From the NCBI GenBank assembly GCA_033239525.1, contig BSYO01000019.1, positions 11,700,592 to 11,764,591 on the forward strand: a DNA stretch of 64,000 nt. Direction: 5' to 3'. The DNA is from Nepenthes gracilis. Taxonomy: Eukaryota; Streptophyta; Magnoliopsida; Caryophyllales; Nepenthaceae. Below are positions 1 through 9,787 of the stretch, piece by piece. A program made the position numbers and the translations under genes. The notes under the pieces were generated by a model. The model searched no databases, had not been told where the DNA came from, and saw only the letters and a list, made by a program, of their open reading frames with translations. Within the stretch, counting starts at the first letter, position 1. Every line of letters starts with the position of its first letter.

Positions 1-335
1 TCTTCTTTATTTTTGTTTGTATAAACTCCTATGAAGTATTTAAAGGGTAAGAAAAATAACAATAGAGTAAGCTAAGTGTTTAATAAGATATAGTATAATC
101 AAGGACATGCGTATTTTATTTACAATACATCATAGAGATGAATAAGAGTCATAATGCATATAAAAATGCATATATATCTTTAAAAATATTTTTATGATGT
201 ATTTAACTTTATTTTTCTTGGATATTTTCTTTTAACTTGTCAGCACTTCTTATTATACATAACTTAAAAAATCAAGGCAAATAGGCCTTACTAGCTAATG
301 AGCAATCAATCGATATCTAAATTGTATTTAATCGA
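1..335. other. AT-rich intergenic DNA, no gene seen
   Basis: AT-rich sequence with no open frame of interest. It leads into the 63-bp tandem array. Confidence 0.6.
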
Positions 336-775
336 CACAATCTAAAGCCTCAACTTTTTTATTTATATCTTAAAGATATGATGGATTGTATTCATTTCAC
401 ACAATCAATGCCTCAATTTCTTTATTTACATTTTGAAGATAAGATATATTGTATTTACTCCACACAATCAAGGTCTTAACTTCCTTATTTATATATCAAA
501 AATAGGATAAATTATAATCACTTCACACAATCAAGGCCTTAACGTCATTATTAATATTTCAAATATATGATGAATTGTATTCACTTCACACAATCAAGGT
601 CTTAACATCCTTATTTACATTCCAAAAATAGAATGAATTGTATTAATTCTACACAATTAAGGTCTTAACTTTCTTATTTATACCATGAAAATAGAATAGA
701 TTATGTTCATTGCACACATTTAAGGCCTTAACTTCATTATTTATATCTCGAAGATATAATGGTATATACCTATTA
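336..775. repeat. 63-bp tandem array, seven copies
   Basis: Seven head-to-tail units start at 336, 400, 463, 526, 589, 652 and 715. Spacing is 63 bp apart from one 64-bp step. Each unit opens with CACAATCAAGGYCTTAACTT-like sequence and ends in an AT-rich stretch around GATGAATTGTATTCACTTCA. Copies differ from one another at scattered positions but keep their length, which fits a small minisatellite that has not slipped recently. No protein-coding role is visible. Confidence 0.93.
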
Positions 776-1429
776 TATTCTAATAAACGGGGGCATAAAT
801 CGCATAATGATACTTTTCAGATAATAATCTTTCATTATAATATTCTAAGGTATATTAGAAAATATTATCCTCTGAATAAATTCATTAATTCAGTTTCTTA
901 TTTCTTAAAATTCTTAATTGAAGTTTCCATTCTTATTCTTGATTCTTTTTCTTAACTTTCTAATTTCCAAAACATATAAATATATTCTTGATCATCTATA
1001 AGCTTCCATCCATGCATAAAAATTAACACATATATGTACAAAAATATACATCGATACATATCATAAAAATAAAAATCATATAATTTTTATATGTACTGGC
1101 ATAACATATTGTTCGATTTCCCGTTCATCAATCAGTTCACTAACCAATTCATCAACCAGTTTGTATAATTCATAAATTCCTATCGATTTTTACATCTGAT
1201 TCATCATCTTAACCAATTTACCATCATATACAAAATTTATAATTGGCTCATAAATTTGTAAGGCACCCGAAATTGATTTAAATTAATTATTTATCCACTG
1301 GTTTATTTACAAATCTAAATTCCAACTGGTTTATTTGAAACCGATTCATTTCTAATTCTGAGCAACTGGTTCTTATGATGGCCAACTAATTTACATAATG
1401 TATAATTAGTTTACTAACCTAACATACCA
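776..1429. other. AT-rich DNA with degenerate AACCRATTCA-like motifs, split from 4513 onward by the solo LTR
   Basis: The second half (about 1110-1429) is dense in short motifs such as CAACCAGTTT and ACCGATTCA. The same motif style resumes at 4513-5300, so the two stretches were contiguous before the LTR between them inserted. No gene recognised. Confidence 0.6.
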
Positions 1430-1600
1430 TGTAACGCCGCGAATATTTAAAAATTAATTTTGATGAACTATTTGATAATTTTAACCAACTATGGGTAGAA
1501 AAATTTTATCATTAGATCGGTATGTGAGTCCAATAAGTTAAAATATTAAGATTAATAAATTTAGGAATAAATATTTAGGCCATAAAATATAAGGTAGCTA

Positions 1601-1602
<2 letters not shown>

Positions 1603-1646
<44 letters not shown>
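1603..1646. repeat. (TAA)n microsatellite
   Basis: About 15 uninterrupted trinucleotide units, followed by an A/G-rich stretch to about 1770. Open frames read through here are low-complexity artefacts. Confidence 0.9.
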
Positions 1647-2719
1647 GACGGTAAGTGGGAAGGAAAGAAAAAGAAAGAAAAGAAGAAAAAGAAGGAAAGA
1701 AAAGAGGAAAAGGAAAGGGGTGGAAGAAGAGGGAAAGGGAGAAGAAGTAAGGCGGTGGGGGAGGAAGGAGATCGGGGAACCATATGAAAACTTTGGAAAA
1801 CCCTAACCGACGGCTTCTCATTATTTAAGGAGCACTAGGGTTTAGAGAAGAGGAGGAGAGGACGAACGAAAGGAGAAGAACGAAGAGGAGCCGCCGCTGT
1901 CGACCACCACCGTGAGGCAAGTGAAAACCCTCTTTTCTGAAAGTAAATCCTTTCCTTATCTTTGTTGAGGTCGATTTGCTACTTGTATGTGTTGATTCTG
2001 GAAAATTGGCACTTGCTGTGCGAATTGAAAAATGAGGAAAAACAAACAGAGGCTTGAGAAACGAAGGAAAATACGAGAGTTATGGTGATTGGAGGCGTGA
2101 TAATTAACGAATTTATAATACGAGCAATCTTTGTTTACATGATTAACTTTGAGGGTTGGAATTTCATTCTTCTGGAAAAGAATGGACGAAGGCTTAAGAA
2201 CAGAGTCTCTGGCTCTGTTTGTGTATTCCGTGTGACAGGATAAACTGATGGGCCAAGAGTGTGTATGTATTCGTATGTTACGGGAAATTATATGTATATA
2301 TGTGGGTGAGCCTGTCTTTGCATCAATTTTGTATACGTATTTGTATCCTGCAGGTATATATACATATAAGAAGGAGACACTGTGTGTGTATATGTGTGTC
2401 TGAGTTGGTGGCAGTGATACTGCCGGGGGCGAAGGTGTGAGTGTAGTCGGCATTGTGTTGCGCCGTGTGCGCGCGTGAGGGAAGCAGCGGTGCTGCTGTC
2501 GGGGTCTGGAGGCATCCAGCCATTGGCAGAGAGGAACGATTTTGGAATCGGTATATGTATATACGTATACGTGGAAGTATATTTAAATATTATGCATGTA
2601 TTTATGTATGTGCATGCGGGCAGAATGTGAATGGGAGTATGGATGTGTGTGTTGTGTGTTAAGTGTGTATTCGGTGGGTGTACAGTGGTGTAGGTGCAGG
2701 TGTACTGCCGTGACTACAG

Positions 2720-2965
2720 TGGGTATGTGCGTATATATATATATATATATATGTATATAAATTCATTTGTATATTTTTGGTGGTGTGTGTGGGTGTATAT
2801 ATTTATTTATATATATATATGTGTGTGTGTGTGTAAATATATGTGGATGGCTAGGTGCAGGTGTGCACTGTGCTCGTTGGGTTGTGTGTACTGCCGTGGG
2901 TCGCAGTGTGTGTTTGTGTGAGTTTAAGGTATGTCAGGGTGTGTTTGTATATATATATATATACA
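2720..2965. repeat. Alternating TA and TG dinucleotide tracts
   Basis: Blocks of (TA)n at about 2733-2753 and 2808-2818, (TG)n at about 2819-2833 and (TA)n at 2948-2962 sit in a TG-rich block inside the solo LTR. Alternating purine-pyrimidine DNA of this sort can adopt non-B forms. Short frames across it are not credible genes. Confidence 0.8.
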
Positions 2966-3381
2966 CGTATAAACATGTATTTGTATAAGTTGTCGGTATT
3001 TGTTCATAATGTGTGCATTAGTAATTCTCGCACGTTTATAATAATGATAGTCTGTAAGTGATTACATCGGTATTCTATTGATGAAATTTCAATTAATTAT
3101 TCTTTGCGTTAGCTTTGGTGGCGTGGGTACATTATTGTCACTTTATGGCTAAGTTGAGGATGGCGTATGAAAACACTAAGGTTTCGAGTCGAATGGGAGG
3201 CTACGGAACCTTAGTGTGGTCTACACCCTTCCGATACCGATTCCATTATGGATAAGTAAAGGAGAGTGTACGAAGACTTTACGGTAATCGGGCGTATGTG
3301 AGTTCGTAGGACCGTAGAGTAGTCTATACTTTTGCCAATACTGATTCCATTCCGGAGGATTGAGGTCGTTGATATTGAGAA

Positions 3382-3900
3382 GGGATGCTTATAACCTAGT
3401 GACCACCGTAGAGAATGATATCTGGGATATCATTGACGAGGAGTATCGGAGGTGGTATCGGCAGGCTACGGGTACAGCCTCTGGAAGGACTGTAGGGGTA
3501 GTTAGATACCATGGATAACCTCGTGGCACTTACCCAGCCGTCGGGGGCGTAAATGAGCGGCCTTTGGTTCACTATGGTAGAATAAGGTCCAGGGAGATTC
3601 TTATTGTCTCGTGCAGTGGTGACCTCATATTGAGCTGATATTTAGGTTCTTGTTATCTCGTACAGTTAGTCAAGGGGGATGCTTATAACCTAGTGACCAT
3701 CGTAGAGAATGATATCTGGGATATCATTGACGAGGGGTATCGGAGGTGGTATCGGCATACTACGGGTACAACCTCTGGGAGGACTGTTGGGGTAGTTGGA
3801 TACCATGGATAACCTCGTGGCACTTACCCAGCGGTTGAGGGCGTAAATACATGGCCTTTGGTCCACTATGGTAGAATAAGGTCCTTGAAGACTGCTGTCA
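3382..3900. repeat. 294-bp direct duplication inside the solo LTR
   Basis: The sequence starting GGGATGCTTATAACCTAGTG at 3382 recurs at 3676, offset 294. It is matched for about 210 bp with only scattered differences, through to AGAATAAGGTCC. Both copies contain the perfect hairpin ATGATATC-TGG-GATATCAT (near 3416 and 3710). Confidence 0.9.
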
Positions 3901-4512
3901 TTCATACAGTTATGACATCGTATTGAGCCGATGATCGGATTCGGCGAAATCCATGATGCTTCCTTGATATTTAGCCGTTCGCGTGACCTTCGGATTGTGG
4001 ACATAATATGTTATCTAGTCTTGGATCGTGGTGGATGTACTACCTGTTATGATTGATATTATTCATTGTTTTTTTTTATATACTTTATAGTACTCCTCTT
4101 TTATTGTTCATTATTACTTGCTGAGCTTTCTGCTCACCCTTGTCATTTATTGGCTCCAGATTAGACAGATGGATACCAAGACTAAGGAAAGCACAAGACT
4201 TTTGGTTAGCTGACTGATAGAGGTGATACCAGAGTTTGAAGTTCTCCGGACGGAGATTTGAGATTTTGATTTAGTTGTTGTTCGACCTTCATTTGATTTT
4301 CTTTACGAGAATTGGTATCTTAGGACATCGACATCATTTATTGAAATTATTATTATTGCTATCATGGATATTTAATTTATGTTGCATTTATGAGGATCAT
4401 TGATGGTGATTGAGTTATATAATGATATGTAATGTTTGAAATCAAGAATGATTCGAGAATTCAACCGTGACAGTCCGGGTCGGGTTCGAGGGTCTGAGCT
4501 CGGGTCGTTACA

Positions 4513-7500
4513 TACCATATATGACTGATTTATCAATAATTTTCTAATCGGTTCATACTAAATTAATAAAATAGGCAATTAGGTGCAAATTGATCGGTTC
4601 AGTGGCAGCCTTCTATTCTAGCAGCAGTTTAGTAATCAAATCAAGGTATTTTTGAAAACCGATTTACACGATGATAGTTCATTCTTAGTATTAGATGACT
4701 TAGTCGGGTCAACTAGTAGTTCAACCGATTCAGTCCATTTTTCATAAACTGTCAGATTCAATATAAGCATGGATGTAGGAGCCAGTCTGTTATCAATTTG
4801 GGATCTAGTTGAATGGCTGATTCATGCCAAATTTTACAAGCTGACATTTTAATATCATCTTAACATACTTAAACTACTTTGGTTGCCGGTTCAGCCAGTT
4901 TGGGGCTCGATTCAATCCATTTTCATAGGCTAAATTTTAATATCAGCATGGATGTTATCAGTCATGTATGTTATTAAATTTAGACCCGGTTTAGTGGCTG
5001 GTTCACCATATAAAATTCTTTCTCTTATATTTTTAAAATCGGCACATAATATTAGACCAGTTCATGTGAATTTCTAAATATTTTACTTACCCGATTCAAC
5101 ATTATATACCGATTTTGGTACTAAAATTTACATTCTGATACATTCTGGCTGGTTCAATGATATTCAATTTTTTAGAGGCTAAACCGTTCAGATTTTCAAC
5201 AGAAAAATTAATACCAATTTCATGACATCTTAACCGGTTTATTAAAGTTTCTATACTAATTTTTATAGAATTTGAACCGATTAAAATCTTGAAGAAAATT
5301 AATACCAACAGCAAGTCTCTAATTTTCTCTAATCAAACTGTCAACCTAAATTTAAACTCATTGAACGGACCTAATTTATGAAAGATAATTCCAAAATAAA
5401 ATATGGTGAATTAGCCAACATAATAAAATTTTTATATTAAAATTTTTATTGGATAAATTGGTCATTAAAAGTATAAAAAATTAAGCATATCAGCAAGCTG
5501 CAAAATTTGAATTTCATAGAGTATGATTCTGATTTTTGCTTATTTTAACATAATAACAGCAGAGATTTTAAATATTTGAATAACAATACTTGAAGATACT
5601 ATCAAGAATTAATCAACAAATCAAAGAAGTGGTAGTATTTCTTGCCTGAAATTACTTGCCAAAAAAAAACAAGTCTTGCCTGAAATAATTTTAAATTTAA
5701 TTTTGAATATTAAACTATCAACCAAGTTTCCTTTTCTGGTTCTATTTTCCTCTGTTTTGTTATGAGTTTTCCTCTTTTCCTCTCAGTTTTTTTCTTCTAT
5801 CCTTCACTTTTACTTTATATATTAAGATGGTAAAATAATTAAGTCATCCTAAGTTAAATATATGGCTGCCACCTTTCATTTTTTCTAAAACGTTTTTTGG
5901 ATTGTGCTGTCCAGATTTTGCTCTCATCTTCTTGCTGAATCATCTAAATTTTGGGTTGAGTTTTCTTGGTAAATTTTGCTAATTCATAGGGCTATCTGGT
6001 GGCTTTTGAGGGCTGCCGTGTGACAATAAAATTGGTGGAATTATATTAGCTTTTCTTTAGATTTTTGTGGGGTATACTGAAATCAGCATTGCTGATTTTT
6101 CCTTGGCTGGTGCCACTTCCTTTCTCTTTCTTAATTTTTGTCTAAATTGTTGAATTCTTTAAGTGTGCCGTGTGTGAGACTTCATATACCATGTATAAGT
6201 TGAATTTTTGAAAATTGTATTGGCAATTTGGTTGAACCTTACTATTATTGTGCAGCTGCTTCTCTATGCTAAATTCTTGGAAATTCAGCTGTGTGGCAGC
6301 TGAGTATAGGGCTGCCCTGTGTGTGTTGTGTTGTAATATATTAAATTTTACTTAATTAACTTAATTTATACTATATTTAATCAATCGGGTTAAATTTAAT
6401 TATTAATCCAGTACAAATTCGGTGACCGGACTATTTTGTTTTCAACTGAAATTAATTTGATTGGTAATCAATTGAGAATTCGTTAACCGAATTGTTTCCT
6501 ATCATTTGTTCTATCTTTTATTAATTGAAATACAAGTCGATTTCATCAATTAATTTTTTATTGCATCTTGGGGTGAGTTCCTGGTTTCTGGGTTTTCATC
6601 GTACATTGATCTTAATTTTACATATATTAATTTAGTTTATTTAATTATAATTCATGAAATCTCGATCCCTACAAAGAGACTCGGGTGGCAGTGACAGTAA
6701 AGAAACGTTACTAAACGTGGGAAGAAACATTGATTTATCGCCGGCAATGCCACGAGGAATGCCGGTGGAATTTCAACCATGCAGCTTTGCTTCCTCCTGG
6801 TTCATTTCCAGAAATTGGGAAGAAACAGTCTTCTTTGGAAATTATTTTTTTTTCATTTTATTTTGTCTCACTTAATTGAATTTTGCGTTGTAATAACAAT
6901 CCTAATAATTAATTTAATTACAAAGTCATCATTTAAATAACATTAAGATAGTTTTGATTAATATATTTTTATTTCTGTCTTAAAATTTTTCAACTTATTA
7001 AGTTTACTACAATTCATTTTGTATAATTAATTTTTTATTATTTTAATACTTTTAATGATAAGAATATCATCTTAAAAAATTAAATAGCTAAAATTATAAT
7101 AATTAATTTAATATTCACGCCAAAATAATAAAAATATACTTAAAAATAATGAATCTAGGAGTTCTCATAACTACTACCCTGGTAGCCTCTTGATTCCGCA
7201 TCTTATGAGACCTAAACTCACTTATTTATTTATGTGTAATAATATTATTTTACACTATTATATAAGGAAAATTCATTTTTTTTTTAACTAAATTGCCCAA
7301 TTTAAAGAATTAAACTTTTATTCATACAATTTAATAAATTTAAAACATTTATCAAATATAAAGAATAAAAATATATTTCCACTTCAATTACAAATTTTAA
7401 ACATTATATTTATCTCCTTTTTTTAAAAAATAAAATTAGATAAATATTAAATAATTTAATTGTGCATAACATTGCTATTATATAAAGACTGTTTGACCCT
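4513..7500. other. AT-rich intergenic DNA with degenerate repeats, no gene recognised
   Basis: From 4513 to about 5300 the motifs CGGTTCA and CCGATTCA recur. A loose direct repeat of about 180 bp is visible (compare 4721 onward with 4903 onward, both leading to AGCATGGATGT). From 5700 to 6850 the sequence is T-rich with repeated GGCTGCCGTGTG-like pieces, as in decayed LTRs. A short frame at 6654-6875 has no recognisable domain and I do not call it a gene. From 6900 to 7500 the DNA is very AT-rich. Confidence 0.5.
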
Positions 7501-9001
7501 TAATTTTTAGATCACTTGACCACTCAGCAATCATCCATCCCAAGGCACTGTATATTGTTCTCAGTCCACCCAATAATTAACAACCAAAAATCCATCATTG
7601 CTTGACAACTATATATAAATATAAATATATATATACGTACAAATATATCATTCATATATTGATACAAGGGTAATATATCATAATATTTTAACTGATATTT
7701 GAAATATTAACCGATACATTTGATACTTAATCAATATATTGACTAGTGTCATTTCAACCAACGATTCTCAAAATTTTTTCCATTCTAAGATATTTAATAC
7801 CAATAAACACTATTTTATATGTCCGATACTAATTTATCTTGACAAATTTTAAATATCAACTGATATATATTGATATTGAGCCCTCCAATACCAATATTTC
7901 ACGATATCAGAACAATATCAAAAAATATTATTATATGATAACACATCGTAATATTCCAATCAATATCTAAAATATTTCAACCGATATACTCTATTTAATT
8001 GATTTATTGGTTGATATAATCAGTTAATACTCAAACTTTTTTCCTTCCGAAATACCCGATATTAATAAACACTGTTGGACATTTCTAATACTGATATGAC
8101 TTTAACTAATGAATATATTTTCATCCACGATACCCTCCCGGTGAGAGGAGCAGTTAAAACGAAAAACCACAAGAGAAGTGTAAACAAACGAACACACAAA
8201 GCTTCAGGTCTGAGAACGAAGAGTTGAAAGAGTATCAACACAAACAGATAATCACAATCATAATCCACAATCTATCTCCAATTGCCAGCCATTATTTAAG
8301 ACTCCATAAAGACCACAAATGCACTAACTGCATAAGTAGACCACAAACATTTATTTCAAGCTTTAAAGTAACGACTCTGCCACCCAAATCTTTGTCTGTC
8401 ATAGTTTGAGGCCGGTCAAGAGCACTGCCCAAAGCCTAAAGTTCGACATCACGAGGTTGCGTTTTGACAGCCACCCCTCTATTCACACCCAAAGTTGAAA
8501 TAGCTAACATCATCACCTCATGGCCCAGCCACACCCCAATCACCATGCACATTGCCCAAGCCTGTAGCCAAGACGACTAGCACTATACCCTTGGAAGTTT
8601 CCCGTCTCTTATGCTCCTTATATGCCCGCATTTTCCATCCTTCTGGTCTGGAAAGCTCGGCACTGCCTGCAGGAAAATGTGTAGGAAGAAGTCAGTGAAT
8701 CGGAGAAAATTGTCGCTACTTCTTCATCCACGGGAAAATACATCGAATTTGGTAATATCATGGGGACAGATATGGGGGGAACACAGCAAGAATGGAAATT
8801 TCCACAACTATAATATTAGGATATTTTATTCTCTCAGTATTTTTTACGGTTAAGATTTTACCTTGACAATTAAACGGATAGAATTGTGACAGCACATCAA
8901 AATCTATTGGACTCATCTTAGAATATTAACCTTTCAAGTTGATGGGATGAAATGCTCACTATTGAGAAGATTGGAAGATTATAAAAATAAGAGGACTCTA
9001 A
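7501..9001. other. Intergenic DNA; GATAT-rich degenerate block, then unassigned sequence
   Basis: Between about 7600 and 8110 the motifs AATATTGATA, CCGATAT and ATATCAATAT recur, as in a decayed repeat. From 8110 to 9000 base composition is more balanced, but I see no domain and no convincing exon. This stretch lies downstream of the SMG7 gene. Confidence 0.45.
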
Positions 9002-9473
9002 CCGGTCCCTAATATTTGACACTAATTACATGCATAATAACTATAACAATAAATGAATAAAGTAGGTAACAATATTCAAAAATTTGAACCACGATAGTAA
9101 GAATTGAAGTGAAGATACAAACCATCAAATCAGCAGAAATTCCCAGTGTCATACTACAAGAACAAATAATCCACACCACATTCAAATATTTATGGGATGA
9201 ACAATGTACTGCGTTCTTTGGTTTCGTGCAGGATATAACTGTTAATTCAGATGTAATGTAAGTCACATTTCACATGTAAACCCCACTAAACAAACAAATT
9301 TACAATCGAGAATTAAAGTACCATTCAGGAGAAAAATGCGATTATTTATCCTTTACAACATGTCAAAAGCACCATTCTTTGCATCCTAATCATTTTTATT
9401 GATAACAAAACTATCAAAGAAAATGAACTTTAAAAAATAAAACGACAAAAGCAAAAAAAAAAAAAAAAAATAC
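9002..9473 (-). other. 3' flank of SMG7, probable second 3'UTR intron and last exon, ends unresolved
   Basis: A good minus-strand donor (GGAAAG|GTATTT) closes the 3'UTR exon at 9474. Possible acceptors downstream on the minus strand are TTGTTTGTTTAG (about 9287) and TTTGTTCTTGTAG (about 9156). I cannot choose between them, and I see no clear AATAAA on this strand, so the polyadenylation site is unknown. A poly(A) run on the plus strand (about 9453-9470) gives the T-rich start of the intron. Confidence 0.45.
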
Positions 9474-9558
9474 CTTTCCAGAGGCAGATGCCTGCAACAA
9501 TCCAAGACCATTCAAGCTCCAACAACAAGATAATACCAATGCAGGAGAGAACCAGAGG
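9474..9558 (-). other. SMG7: SMG7 3'UTR exon (non-coding)
   Basis: On the minus strand this exon is opened by acceptor TACCATTTCAG| and closed by donor GGAAAG|GTATTT, giving 85 nt. It follows the 3'UTR intron 9559-9760. The presence of an exon between two plausible intron signals downstream of the stop codon is the basis of the call. The donor is clearer than the acceptor; another acceptor, TTGTTGCAG at about 9491, is possible. Confidence 0.6.
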
Positions 9559-9760
9559 CTGAAATGGTAGTAACCGATCCCCCAGGATATTCACTTTAGT
9601 AGATTCTCTTCAATAGATCTTAACAGAGCTCAACAAAAACGAGTAATCAGCAAAGCTTAAAGTGCAGAAAGTGGCTACATAGATCACAAAATACTCAACA
9701 CAAATGATATCAATCTATCACAAATGATATCAATCTATCATAGCAGGAAATAAGAATTAC
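9559..9760 (-). promoter_or_regulatory. SMG7: SMG7 3'UTR intron
   Basis: The minus-strand donor GATGTGAAG|GTAATTC lies 27 nt after the TGA stop (9788-9790), and the proposed acceptor gives a 202-nt intron. It contains a perfect 20-bp tandem duplication (9701-9740). Introns after the stop codon leave an exon-junction complex on the 3'UTR and can mark the mRNA for nonsense-mediated decay. Plant SMG7 transcripts are known to be controlled in this way, from memory of the literature. Confidence 0.65.
9701..9740. repeat. 20-bp perfect tandem duplication
   Basis: CAAATGATATCAATCTATCA occurs twice in a row with no difference, inside the SMG7 3'UTR intron. Confidence 0.97.
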
Positions 9761-9787
9761 CTTCACATCTAACTTTGCACTGCAATT

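Larger units (their letters stand above)
1430..4512 (+). mobile_element. Solo LTR, 3.08 kb, with TACCA target-site duplication
   Basis: The segment begins TGTAACGCCG and ends GGGTCGTTACA, so it has the short inverted ends TGTAACG/CGTTACA. It is flanked on both sides by TACCA (1425-1429 and 4513-4517). That is the structure of an LTR left by recombination between the two LTRs of a retrotransposon. No gag or pol similarity is visible inside. Landmarks in order: an AAT/TAA microsatellite (about 1603-1646), a purine-rich stretch to 1770, a TATTTAAGG box near 1823 followed by AGGGTTT, a TG/TA-rich block (2290-2990) and a 294-bp tandem duplication (3382-3900). An LTR of this size with a TGTAACGCC start recalls the Gypsy Tekay/Del group, but that assignment is an inference. 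Confidence 0.88.

Noticed and set aside
336..775. Regular repeats that might suggest a CRISPR array
   Set aside because: Units are contiguous with no unique spacers, and the genome is a plant nuclear one.
1561..1821. Long Leu/Phe/Ser-rich and poly-Ile frames on the minus strand
   Set aside because: They are translations of the TAA microsatellite and the adjoining purine tract, not proteins.
2288..3061. Several overlapping open frames on both strands rich in Cys, Val, Tyr and Ile
   Set aside because: They read through alternating TG/TA repeats inside the solo LTR and have no domain.
6654..6875. 73-codon frame starting MKSRSLQRDSGG
   Set aside because: No domain, no splice context and AT-rich surroundings; not enough to call a gene.
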